Assembly (NCBI GenBank): GCA_018105865.1
Contig: CM030852.1
Coordinates: 2,314,434 to 2,378,433 of the forward strand
Source of the DNA: Metaphire vulgaris
Taxonomy: Eukaryota; Annelida; Clitellata; Crassiclitellata; Megascolecidae
Length of the DNA stretch: 64,000 nucleotides
Direction of reading: 5' to 3'
This document shows, in pieces, positions 33,845 to 43,748 of this stretch; position 1 is the first letter of the stretch, and each line of letters opens with the position of its first letter. The translations under genes were made by a program, and so were the position numbers. The notes below the pieces were generated by a model. The model ran no database searches. It was given only the letters and a program-made list of their open reading frames with translations, and was not told the DNA's origin.

Positions 33845-34759
33845 ATTTGTTTTCCAAACAAATGTCTAAAATCGACCGACACTGTGGCTGCAGCGGTGGT
33901 TTTCAGTTTTTCAACTAAACTCAGTTGATTGGCAGACGTCACTAAATTTGACAAGCTAGTTATGAATTGGCAATACATTTGATTGGCATATCCATAGGGG
34001 CCCCAAATTCTGGCTGGGCTCTGCCATGGGACTTGCACAAAACCATTGGGAAATTTTCAGGTGGGGGTAGACAGAACAGAATCAATATATATGGATGAGA
34101 ATGTGCCCACCCACTCCCCATTTCTAGAAACCCGGTTATGTCACTGATACAATTATATTGCACTTTCATGCCATGTTCTACTTTTATGTACGAACTTCTG
34201 TCCATTCATAGACAGCTGTTGAATTTAGTACATGCCATGGTTTCTATAAATTTGATGCTTTTTAAAAGTTGTGCCACGGTTTCTATAAATTTGACGCTTT
34301 TTAGAATTCTTGTTTGTGTTAAATTCGTTGTTCTGCGGAAAATAGATTTGCGATGCAAAGTTCTATTTTCTCTTTATCGCATTCTGATATAAATTTCCAG
34401 TTTAATTGGTTTGACATTGGGAAATTCTGCCACACATTGAACAGTTATTATTTTGTGGTACCCGTTTTTCTTAAAACCTTTTTATAATTATAGAGGTTTT
34501 GCATAGCAGAGTGCATTTCAAGGCTAGGATAGCCTTAGAATATTGGAATATAATTATATAATAATTATTTTAAAATTCTGTTTATAGTTTTGCTGGAATG
34601 AACTGAATTCTCTTATTGCTGAAATCTGTTAGCATCAGTTTTGAAATAAATGAATACATGTATACTGTTGCTGTTTCATCATCATTTACTGCAGGCCCAT
34701 TGGTGTATGCATAATGTAATGTAGCATTTGTATAGCGCCTCTTATATTTCTACACAGAG

Positions 34760-35093
34760 GTGCTCAAATATAATGCCATCTCCACAGTTTTCTGCCATTC
34801 TTTCCTGTTAATTGCTCTGTGGCTAAGATCCTGTAGACTGCTTCCACACCATTCTTCAATTTCATCACACCATTCCTTATGCGGTCTTCCTTTCTTATTG
34901 GCACCCTCCAGCATTCCAAACATTAGAGCTTTGATCTTTCTGTCCTCTTTCATTCTGCATATGTGTCCAAAAAGATGGAGTTTCCTGTGTTTTACTCTTT
35001 GCAGCATGGTTTGATGGGTTGTTTTGGCTGAATTCTCTTGTACATGTAGTTCTTCGTCTGTGATCTTTCCAACACATCTGATTCTTAATTTTG
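34760..35093 (-). mobile_element. LINE ORF2 C-terminal fragment
   Basis: The minus strand is open for about 110 residues with the signature of the segment after the reverse transcriptase: RKLHLFGHICRMKEDRKI, then GRPHKEWCDEIEEW and RAINRKEWQKTVEMA. The upstream reverse transcriptase is absent, as in 5'-truncated LINE copies. Confidence 0.75.
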
Positions 35094-35099
35094 CGCCCA

Positions 35100-35451
35100 G
35101 ACTCCAGGCCTTTGGGGGAAATTGAAGCCTTTGGGGAGGGGGGGCAATTGACTTGGCTGGAGGGGAAGACACGCAGTTCAATGCAAAATTTGTGTAGTTG
35201 CTGGAATTTTTTTTTGGGGGGGGCAGTGGCGGCTCCAGGATTTGTCAAGTGGGGGCGTTGGGGTGGCAACTTCTAATCATGGGGGGCCAACCCTTTGTTG
35301 TTAGGTATGTAGTATTAAATATAGGGTCCCAACAGGGAGGCCAGGCACTCGATAGGGGGCACAGGCCCCCCTGTGGTGCCGCCACTGTTGGGGGGGGGAT
35401 GTTGAGGCTGGGGGCGGAAATCTTCCCTAACAGGCCTTTATGAAACACTGG
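35100..35451. mobile_element. hAT-2 remnant interrupted by a hAT-1 MITE
   Basis: Left part carries CCAGACTCCAGGCCTTTGGG, right part ends GGCCTTTATGAAACACTG. The two are separated by the hAT-1 copy at 35224-35387. The outermost left terminus is lost. Confidence 0.55.
35224..35387 (+). mobile_element. hAT-1 MITE inserted in a G run
   Basis: CAGTGGCGGCTCCAGG to TGCCGCCACTG, flanked on both sides by TT followed by eight or more G, so the duplication cannot be delimited exactly. Confidence 0.88.
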
Positions 35452-35843
35452 TAATTGGGTGAATTAATTTCACAGTAATTGGGTTATTGTATTCAACAAG
35501 CATATATCTGAAAGCACCAGAGAAAGAGGGCTCTTGTAATGGCTGATTGAAATTGCCCAGAAAGTGTTCAACGACGACCATACAATTCTCTGACGATTAG
35601 GAACATTAATTTGAAATCGTACAGAATGTATGCATAGGCCCTATATATTGGTTGCATTACTGAGGTCAGCACCTGTCATAATAGATATAATTATATTATA
35701 TATAAAATGGCCATCAAGACACTCGATGTAAGTGTATATCCAATCTAATCGAAATTGGAACGAACCACTGAGCACTCTAAAATCTACGTGCACTTCTACA
35801 ACTAATTAAAAATAAACCTACAAAAATCAAAAAGCAGTGTGTT

Positions 35844-35990
35844 CAGTTTTTATTCTAGGCCCTCTCTGGGGGGGAGGAATTTCCCCAAGTTTTAAAATCC
35901 CCTCCCAATTTTTTATATGGGGATGGAACTCCCAAAAAAAAAAAAAAAAAAAGTGTGGAGACTCAGACGTAGGCCTATTTTGTGTGTGGG
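35844..35990. mobile_element. hAT-2 MITE, right end unclear
   Basis: Starts CAGTTTTTATTCTAGGCC and shows the family's G-rich interior and an A run. The matching right terminus is not evident. Confidence 0.4.
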
Positions 35991-36014
35991 GGTGGGGGTA
36001 AAACCGTTGAGGGA

Positions 36015-36105
36015 TGATGATGATGATAATAATATTTATAATAATGATAATAATAATAATGGTGATGATGATGATGATGATGATGATGTCATGATGATGA
36101 TGATG

Positions 36106-36188
<83 letters not shown>

Positions 36189-36201
36189 TAATAATAATAA
36201 T

Positions 36202-36233
<32 letters not shown>

Positions 36234-36234
36234 A
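36015..36234. repeat. compound GAT/AAT microsatellite, about 220 bp
   Basis: GAT units pass into more than 40 AAT units with occasional AATT breaks, followed by the recurring phrase TATATAGCGCCG. Confidence 0.93.
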
Positions 36235-36494
36235 TGCCCTGTGCCTATATAGCGCCGAATGAATAGGACTTCCTAATAATGTGCATAAGCCTAAAGGTCT
36301 AGTTTTGAATTGCTTCTAAGTTGGAAATCTACACTGTAGTTAAGGTTTCTTCTTCAAAAGCAGTCACCGAACCTGAAAAAAAACACAGAACTATAATTAA
36401 TTATTTCTATTTAACTTTTAATCAATTAACTGCTAATATGCCTATGTCTGTCTATAGGCCCCTTGATGTTCGCATAGGCCTATAGGCCAACGAG

Positions 36495-36670
36495 CAGTGG
36501 CGGCTCTAGGATTTGGCAAGTGGGGGGTTGGTGTGGCAACTTCTAATCATGGGGTGGCCAACCATTTGTTGTTTAATGTATGTAGCATTAAGTATAGGGT
36601 CCCAACAGGGGGCCAGGCACTCAATAGGGGGCACGGGCACCCCCTGGCCCGCCCGGTGGAGCCGCCACTG
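36495..36670 (+). mobile_element. hAT-1 MITE with 8-bp target duplication
   Basis: CAGTGGCGGCTCTAGG to GGAGCCGCCACTG; CCAACGAG directly precedes and follows it. Confidence 0.93.
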
Positions 36671-36799
36671 CCAACGAGAAGCTAATAAAAGTTCAAAATC
36701 TGACAGGTCTATGCTGTTTTGTTCAATTGGTCTATCGAATTCACATAGCATTAGACCTGAACCTGGAGATTTAAAATCTAAATGGCTCTCTCTTCTTCT

Positions 36800-37030
36800 A
36801 CGTGTGCTATGTAGGCCTATGTATTGCTACGTCGGTGACCGTGGATTTTCACTCTAATTCTCTGTTTCTGACTTTCCTTATCAGTTCGATGTTGTCTTTA
36901 GTTCTTGTTGCTTCTCTCTTAGGCTGTCTGTATACTTTAGTAGGCCTATTAGTCTTCCTCTTGTCTTTTCATCCTCTATTTTTCCTGCTATCACTACCGT
37001 CGATTTTCCAATATGTTCTACTGAAGAACC
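36800..37030 (-). mobile_element. LINE ORF2 C-terminal remnant
   Basis: Shares long blocks with 18440-18620, such as TATTGCTACGTCGG and AGGCTGTCTGTATACTT. On the minus strand it is a degenerate LINE ORF2 end. Confidence 0.5.
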
Positions 37031-37173
37031 AATAAGATCGATAATAGGCCTACTAAGGTCGATATCAAAGGCGTCGATCCACTTAGAATATTGGTGGGGG
37101 GCCAAACCTCCGAAGTTAGGCACATGAAAAGTTGATGCTGTCATTTCTCGTTGTCCTGGTCACTCACGACTCG

Positions 37174-37176
<3 letters not shown>

Positions 37177-37242
<66 letters not shown>
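37177..37242. repeat. TA microsatellite
   Basis: About 30 AT units with one G interruption, just right of the LINE remnant. Confidence 0.9.
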
Positions 37243-37244
<2 letters not shown>

Positions 37245-37363
37245 ATTATATTTGGTATATCTGTCTCCAACGTTCTGTCTCCAACGTTCTGTCTATAACG
37301 TTCTTTCTAAAATGTGTAAATGGGGAAATAAGTCCAAGTTTTGTGCACCTGAAGACAGAGAAA

Positions 37364-39289
37364 TCACTTCGCTGCCAGTTTTTCGAAGTAGCTGGCGTAT
37401 TCGTCGAAGCTGACCTTGTCGTCTTTGTTTTTGTCCAACTCGTTCATGAATTTCTGAAAAAATACGTACAGCCCACAATCGACACAAATTTAGGTATACC
37501 TGCGGTGCAGGGGCGTAGCGACGATAACATATATAGGTATATATACCCCCCCCCAATCAGGCTACCTTAAAGTTTTAATGTGTTTTTACAGATTTTCAAC
37601 TTTTATTTTAAAGATTTGTACCTCCCCAATCGCATTATACCCCTCCCCCAATCAAATTCCTAGCTAAGCCCCTGCTACGGAGGTGGGTGGTGGTGGATGA
37701 CCACCACAGAGACACGTGCGGTGACGCGCCCCAACCTCCCAACCCTAGTGTTTAATCTAGACTCTGGACTCCGGGGGGAACCAGTGGCGGCTCTAGGACT
37801 TGGCAAGTGGGGGGGCCGTTGGGGTGGCAACTTCTAATCATGGGGGGCCAACCATTTGTTGTTTAATGTATGTAGCATTATGTATAGGGTCCCAACTGGG
37901 GGGCCACTGGGGGGGGGCAGACACTCAGGCACGGCAGGTACGGGCCCCCCTGACCTCCCGGTGGAGCCGCCACTGGGGGAACTGACAAAGCCCGCGGAAA
38001 GTCAGCTAGGGGGCTGCTGATATTTGATGTAGTAAAATTTCCGGAGTGGAATTTGAAATTTCCGGGGAGAAAGGCCAATTTTCCTCCCGGAAAAGGCCTA
38101 GATTAAACTCTGCCCAACCCCCAATCCTGTAGGTCTACTTCAGTTTCGCAACATGTCGGCAATACATGTACAGTGGCGAATAAACAATAGCGAGTGTCAC
38201 ATTTTCTTTCAATAACTTTAAGTCGTTCAATCATTCATCTTCTGGAAAGAGAGGACAAGGAAGCAATGGCTTAGACACGAGGGCACAGCGGAACTCTCCC
38301 TCCCCCCATTCGGACGTGGACTAGTCGTGAGAAAATCGACACGAAAATTCTATCATTGGCAGTGTTTTATACAGGCCTGTAATTAGGAGGGGAGATCCCC
38401 CCAACCTCAAACTCCCCCCCCCAAAAAAAAAAAATCCCAGCACTTACACAAACTTTGCATTCAACTGTGTCTTTTCCCCTCCAACCAAGTCGTCCCCCCC
38501 CAAATCCTCAATTCCCCACCCCACCCCACCCCAAAGGCCTGGAGTCTGGATAAAACACTGATCATTGGAGGGGAGGCTGTCCTAAAAACTGGGGACTCTT
38601 TCCGAATACGATTTCAATCTGATGTTAGGCCCATAGCCTAATATATTTGTCCATGGGTTCAGACTGACCAATTTGTGATGTGGACACTATGGCAGTGGAC
38701 CCCATGCTTTTCAAGTAGAGGGCCATATCTACTATTCAGTGGCGGCTCCACCGGGGGGCCAGCGGGCCCGTGCCCCCCTACTGACTGCCTGCCCCCCCAG
38801 TGCCCCCAGTTGGGACCCTATACTTAATGCTACATACATTAAACAACAAATGGTTGGCCCCCATGATTAGAAGTTCCCCCCCCCCCAACGGCCCCCCCAC
38901 TTGCCAAATCCTAGAGCCGCCACTGCTACTATTGTCGGTATTTAAGTGGATTCCAAATCCACAATGTCATATAACATTCCAAATTTTTGATTAAAGAATA
39001 TGCCTACACTATGGGCATTGGCGTACCCACGGGGGGGAGGGGGCCCGAGGGGGTCGCGGAGCCGTGTTTCGGATACGTACAAGGGCTTCGCTCTGGACCC
39101 GCTCCTCGTCGACGACCTTGTCCGTCAGCATCAGACAGCGCCTCCAGGCGGCCGCCACCTCCTCGAACGTTATGAATCCGTCCTTGTCGGTGTCGTATCC
39201 GTCGAAGGACTGCTTCAGGACGCTCCGGACCTCCGGCGATCCGCTCAGTCCCCTGTTTTCGGATACGCCGCATCATCTTCCTCTTCCAT
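37364..39289 (-). CDS. Small EF-hand calcium-binding protein, 5' end uncertain
   Basis: Two minus-strand exons are clear: about 39252-39081 and 37453-37364 (stop 37364-37366), joined in phase 0 by a GTACGT donor and TTTTCAG acceptor. They encode two EF-hands: loop 1 DTDKDGFITFEE is canonical, loop 2 DKNKDDKVSFDE has Asp instead of Gly at position 6 but keeps the ligands. The protein ends FEKLAAK. Such proteins bind calcium through paired loops; no target can be named. The 5' end is a problem: ATG at 39289 starts MEEEDDAAYPKTGD and hits TGA, while the EF-hand frame begins one base out of register just after it and has a stop further upstream. Either a poor, purine-rich acceptor at 39253 is used with an unseen upstream exon, or one base is missing. 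The 1.6-kb intron is more than half MITE sequence. Confidence 0.6.
37508..37674. mobile_element. hAT-4 element with CAGGGGCGTAGCG ends
   Basis: CAGGGGCGTAGCGACG to CTAGCTAAGCCCCTG; related to 56723-56898, sharing GGTATAT, TCAGGCTACCTT and CATTATACCCCT words. The flanks no longer match. Lies in the EF-hand intron. Confidence 0.55.
37746..38112. mobile_element. hAT-2 element split by a hAT-1 insertion
   Basis: Left end TAGTGTTTAATCTAGACT (CAGTG with one change), right end GGCCTAGATTAAACTCTG. CCCAACCC is duplicated at 37738-37745 and 38113-38120. The hAT-1 copy at 37782-37975 splits it, so hAT-2 is the older insertion. Confidence 0.8.
37782..37975 (+). mobile_element. hAT-1 MITE nested in a hAT-2 element
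   Basis: CAGTGGCGGCTCTAGG to GGAGCCGCCACTG with GGGGAAC on both sides (7 of 8 bases). Confidence 0.9.
38360..38560. mobile_element. hAT-2 MITE with 8-bp target duplication
   Basis: CAGTGTTTTATACAGGCCTG to GGAGTCTGGATAAAACACTG; ATCATTGG lies on both sides. Confidence 0.85.
38737..38925 (-). mobile_element. hAT-1 MITE, reverse orientation, 8-bp target duplication
   Basis: CAGTGGCGGCTCCACC to CTAGAGCCGCCACTG; CTACTATT lies on both sides. Confidence 0.93.
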
Positions 39290-40313
39290 GATGCCGAGAA
39301 ACGGGCAAATAGGATTTGCGATTAGAGACTATATAGCCTAATATATAGGCCTACGCGTATTCTTTTCTGTCTATAGTGTTGTGTTTTGCGTTCAAACAGT
39401 GCGCTTTATATTATCGTCTGCTTTGGTGTTATATTATGCCCTATAATCGTCTGTCAGGCTGCGTCTCTGGTCGGATGACTGCGTCGGTGACAGGTTGAAG
39501 TGCCGGGCAGAGGGGAAGGATTGCGGATTCATCGCCGGAATATCATCGATGATTTTTAAATATTTTTTTTTAGCTTTAGAGTATTGATCTAATTTGCATT
39601 TTATGCTGATCAGTGGAAATCTACGTTCTACGTTAATTTGGATCTAGATCTACTATTCAATAATTCTAAGCTGGTAGGTCTAATTACGTCGAGAAAGCGA
39701 TGTTATTTATGAAAATTCCGCCAGTAAGCAAGCTGGCCTTTCGATCCGAGATCTTACTTGAATCATTGCAAGAAAGTCGGTCCGTCAAAACCGACAAATG
39801 CTCCAGTTGAGTGTAATATTCGAATAAGAATCATTTTTTAAATACAGGTATATTTCTAATACAGGTAGAATGCTTGCCCACATGCAGACATTCAACCTTG
39901 ATACAGCATATTAATCAATTAGCACAGCACGGAGGCCGTTCACAGATAGAAAAATAAACCATTTTATTGCAATACAATATGGGCGCATCCATGATGCAGT
40001 GGGTTGCACAGGTACACCCGACGTGGGAACAACACCCCTCCACCAGAGACGTCATTTCACTGTTCTTCAGTGAAGGGGGGGGGGGCAAAACACTTTCGAC
40101 TTGACAAGTTTGCGAAAAAGTTTTGACGACCTATTTTTTTTGCTTGTAAGAGTTAGTCAGTCATTTGTTTTACGATTAGTCAAGCACCACACTTTTAGGG
40201 GCTGCTGCAAACCTGTTAAAAAAACTAAATAACACAAACATTGGCGAAAAAATTGGTTTCCCTAAAAATCAGCGGGGGCAAATGCCCCCTCCCCCAAATG
40301 AGGTCCCTGCCTA

Positions 40314-40745
40314 CGACACCACAAATTCTCGCTCAAATTTCGAAAAAAATACCCTGGACTATAGTCCATGAAAAATTTTCGGGCGACCCAAAAATTCATG
40401 TCGATATATTGCTCACATTTCGCTTTAGAACCCTCAAGCGCCCCCCACTTATGTCAGAGGACTAGAAAAAGCCGTCACTTTCCACCGTATTAATGTGTCT
40501 ATATTGGCAATTATAATAATGGTGGCTATACATTGTATAGATTTAAAAACCCTTTAAAGTGATAGATATCCAAAATGCAGGTCCAGATTCTTTTTAGGCA
40601 TCGACTGGGCTTCAATCGATGCAAATATGAAAGCCCTACGACACCACAAATTTTCACTCAAATTTCGAAAAAATACCTTGTACTATAGTCCATGAAAAAT
40701 TTTCGGGCGACCGAAAAATTCATGTCGATATATTGCTCACATATC
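40314..40745. repeat. direct duplication of about 110 bp
   Basis: CGACACCACAAATT...AAAATTCATGTCGATATATTG occurs near 40314-40418 and again near 40638-40740 with few differences, separated by about 220 bp of unique sequence. Confidence 0.8.
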
Positions 40746-41252
40746 AGCAAAAATGTTAAGGGTTTTTTCTCAAATTCACGTATTAACGTCTATCATGCAA
40801 CCTACCCCCTCGCATATCTGTGTAGGCCTGTAAAGTTATTGTCAACTAAAATTGGATAAAACGCTAATCATTTTAATGTAAGTCATACACGGAGGATTGC
40901 AGGCATATAAATTTCTTAAAACCTAAGCCAACTTGCAACAACGTTGTGGTATTGGTTTTAAAAAAGGGCACTTGAATCTAATTTCGCGCTACCCCGCAAC
41001 CCACTAGACTGAGCCTTGCAACACACTTTTGGAACGCGACCCACAGTTTGGGAACACACTTCTATAGACAGTCCAGCTGTCACCAGTTCTATTGGAAAAT
41101 GTCCATGGTACTGTAGCACTAATATTTTTATTTGGAATCCAAAAAATCTCCCCAGTAATTCAGCCTGCTCTCGGATAATGTCCCAGGTATTTAATAATGG
41201 CGCTATAGAAGTTGATTGATTGATAATCCAGTAAATCACTATTGGTTGTCCC

Positions 41253-41450
41253 CAGTGGCGGCTCCACCGGGGGGGCCAGGGAGGCCCGTGCCCCCTATTG
41301 AGTGCCCGCCACCCCCCACCCCCAGTGACCCCCCCCAGTTGGGGCCCTATACTTAATGCTACATACATTAAACAACAAATAGTTGGCCCCCATGATTAGA
41401 AGTTGCCACCCCAACGGCCCCCCACTTGCCAAAATCTAGAGCCGCCACTG
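41253..41450 (-). mobile_element. hAT-1 MITE, reverse orientation, 8-bp target duplication
   Basis: CAGTGGCGGCTCCACC to TAGAGCCGCCACTG; GTTGTCCC lies on both sides. Confidence 0.93.
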
Positions 41451-41581
41451 GTTGTCCCTACGTTTTTCTATACTATTGCTAAATTTCCACAAAGAGCAAA
41501 CTTGTATTACTTACAAAATAAGTAAAATGGCTCTTTAGACAGAGCATTCAGAGAACACAGAATTAACTATAACATTTTATA

Positions 41582-41587
41582 TTTATT
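41582..41587 (-). terminator. candidate polyadenylation signal of the taperin-like gene
   Basis: AATAAA on the minus strand, 2.2 kb past the stop codon at 43749. The stretch between is AT-rich and free of genes, as a long 3' UTR would be; nearer signals are possible. Confidence 0.25.
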
Positions 41588-42542
41588 AATTCATTATTAT
41601 AACTGGAACAACTCTAAAATATATAATATAAAATTGCATATTATTCAAATAAGTTAATAACACAGCAATCGTCGCTAACTGATGGCTGTCTGTTAGATGA
41701 AACGTGACCATTTAACAAGCAATGGAATGTAAAAATAAAGCGTCTATATGTCTGAAATGTCATGCATTGTAACCATTTACAAACAAACTGCAAAAGGAAT
41801 GTATTCAGAACAATTACCATAATCAGGCTACAGGTAAACGATCTACGTTTTACGCAATTTACTACAAATCGTCTAAAATCGATGAATTAATTGAGCAAAT
41901 CCGAGTTACAACCGCAAAAAGTTGCTATCACCAAAATCAGTAACAATCACATGTTGCCGCTATCGGGGCAAATTTTAGCTTAAAAATTGACACAAGACAC
42001 AAAATCCTGATAAAATCAAACACTGGGAAAATAATTTGGTCATCTTTGAGGAAAAAAAATAACACGAAAACTGAAAACTTATTACGGTTATGCAAATGTT
42101 TACACTGAGTATTACACTAACATTTACACACAACCATGATTGCTGAGTTCAAGGCATAATTACAGGATTGAGAATGAATGTCTCATACATATTCAAAAGG
42201 CATAAAAATTTAGCACAAAATTAACATAATTAGAAGATCACAAATCTCAAAGATAATTACATCATCGTTATTGACATCTCTGATCACCGATATCATGAAA
42301 ATATTGCTATAGCTGCAAATATATTCAGTACATAACTCAAAATTGTACAGAATGGAATGTCATTGCAAAAAACCTCATAAATTAATTTCACGTCGCATTT
42401 GAATCTGCGCTAGTTTCAACCGATACACGCCCTAAACTGGTAAACAAATGAAGGAAAGTAGCTTGCGAGATTAACAGTTTCAGCTCTGTAGAAAACAACA
42501 CTTGAGATTCTCTACAAAATGTCACATGACTTCAGAAACACC

Positions 42543-42725
42543 CAGTGGCGGCTCCAGGATTTGGCAAGTGGGGGGGAGGGGCGAGCGTTGGGGTGGCAAC
42601 TTTTAATCATGGGGAGCCAACCATTTGTTTTTAGGTATGTAGTATTAAGTATAGGGTCCCAACAGGGGGCCATGAACTCAATAGGGGCACGGGGCCCCCA
42701 GCCCCCCCCTGTGGAGCCGCCACTG
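42543..42725 (+). mobile_element. hAT-1 MITE with 8-bp target duplication
   Basis: CAGTGGCGGCTCCAGG to GGAGCCGCCACTG; GAAACACC lies on both sides. Probably within the 3' UTR of the taperin-like gene. Confidence 0.93.
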
Positions 42726-43622
42726 GAAACACCAAGAGAGGATTTAATTAATACAAAGACAAATCACGATATATCAAAATCATGTGACAGTCTTTGATTT
42801 CCTATAGGCCTACACAGTACGTTAACCCCAACTCAGATGCAAAGTATTCTCTCACAGATCACTGATATGGCTATTAATTTCTAAACTGAGCAGCGTACAT
42901 GCAAACATACAGAAACAAATGAAATAACTTTAGCATTGCATAATGTCAACTGCTGTTACATAGCTAAAAATATTTCACAACCATCCTCTAATGACAAAAA
43001 CTCAGATCAAAGAAGCAATTGAAAATGAAGTTTGAAAACACAAGATCAATAACTTGAGATACTCCAAATAACTACATCAATCATTTACTTACTTACTTAC
43101 CGGTACTCAGGGTAATAGTTAAAAAAACATAAACATGTTGCCTAAAACATTTTAGAAAAACTGGTTCTGTAGCTCAATTTTGAGCATCTTCAGCAATGAA
43201 TTTGAGTCAGTGAGAAAAGAGAAAATGCAAAACAATGAATATTCAGATTTGAGAAAGTTCAGGTTCATGAATATTCACATAAAGTTCTGTGGCACAAATG
43301 AATGTCTGCCATTTTGTTAAGTGAAAATATCCAGTTCCAAAACAGCCAGCTAAATACTTTTAATTGTAAACTTTTTGGTTCAAAAGTAATAACCATATAA
43401 TTATAAATAGAAGCTAGTAACAAAAACAAACTCACAAACCACATCTGCTATTCAACAGCTTTGAAGAAATTAACAAAATAAAGCTTCAAAAATATGCCTT
43501 AGAATTTTTTAAAATGCCAATTTTAAAATTAAATACAAAGTTTAAATTTTAAGACATTAATATTGACACAGCAGTTTGTTAGATTTCATCTTGCAAAAAC
43601 ACAAAACACAATAAAAACAGTA

Positions 43623-43663
43623 AGAGAGAGAGAGACAGAGAGAGACAGACAGACAGACAGACA
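43623..43663. repeat. GA/GACA simple repeat
   Basis: AGAGAGAGAG followed by four or five GACA units, about 90 nt past the stop codon of the taperin-like gene on its transcript strand. Confidence 0.85.
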
Positions 43664-43748
43664 ACATAATAGGGAAAGGCATAAAACAAATACGCCAGCA
43701 GTCTATTTAAACAGTGGACCAAAAGTCTTCTAAAATAGAAGAGCAACT

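Larger units (their letters stand above)
33850..37363. other. intergenic region filled with transposon remnants
   Basis: No gene is recognised. It contains a LINE ORF2 tail (34760-35093), a hAT-2 copy interrupted by hAT-1 (about 35100-35451), a truncated hAT-2 (35844-about 35990), a long GAT/AAT array (36015-36234), a hAT-1 copy (36495-36670), another LINE tail (36800-37030) and a TA array (37177-37242). Confidence 0.6.
39290..41580. other. intergenic region between the EF-hand and taperin-like genes
   Basis: No exon recognised. It holds a direct duplication (40314-40745) and a hAT-1 copy (41253-41450). The EF-hand gene's promoter or missing 5' exons could lie here. Confidence 0.45.

Noticed and set aside
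34760..35181. The 143-codon minus frame as a host gene
   Set aside because: Its residues match the segment that follows LINE reverse transcriptases, and no other part of a gene is present.
36497..36685. Recurring peptides such as MYVALSIGS shared by many short frames
   Set aside because: All lie within the hAT-1 MITE in one orientation or the other. The similarity reflects repeat copies, not a gene family.
36881..37144. An 87-codon minus frame ahead of the EF-hand exons
   Set aside because: It spans a LINE remnant also found at 18440 and 63345, and shows no splice link to the EF-hand exons.
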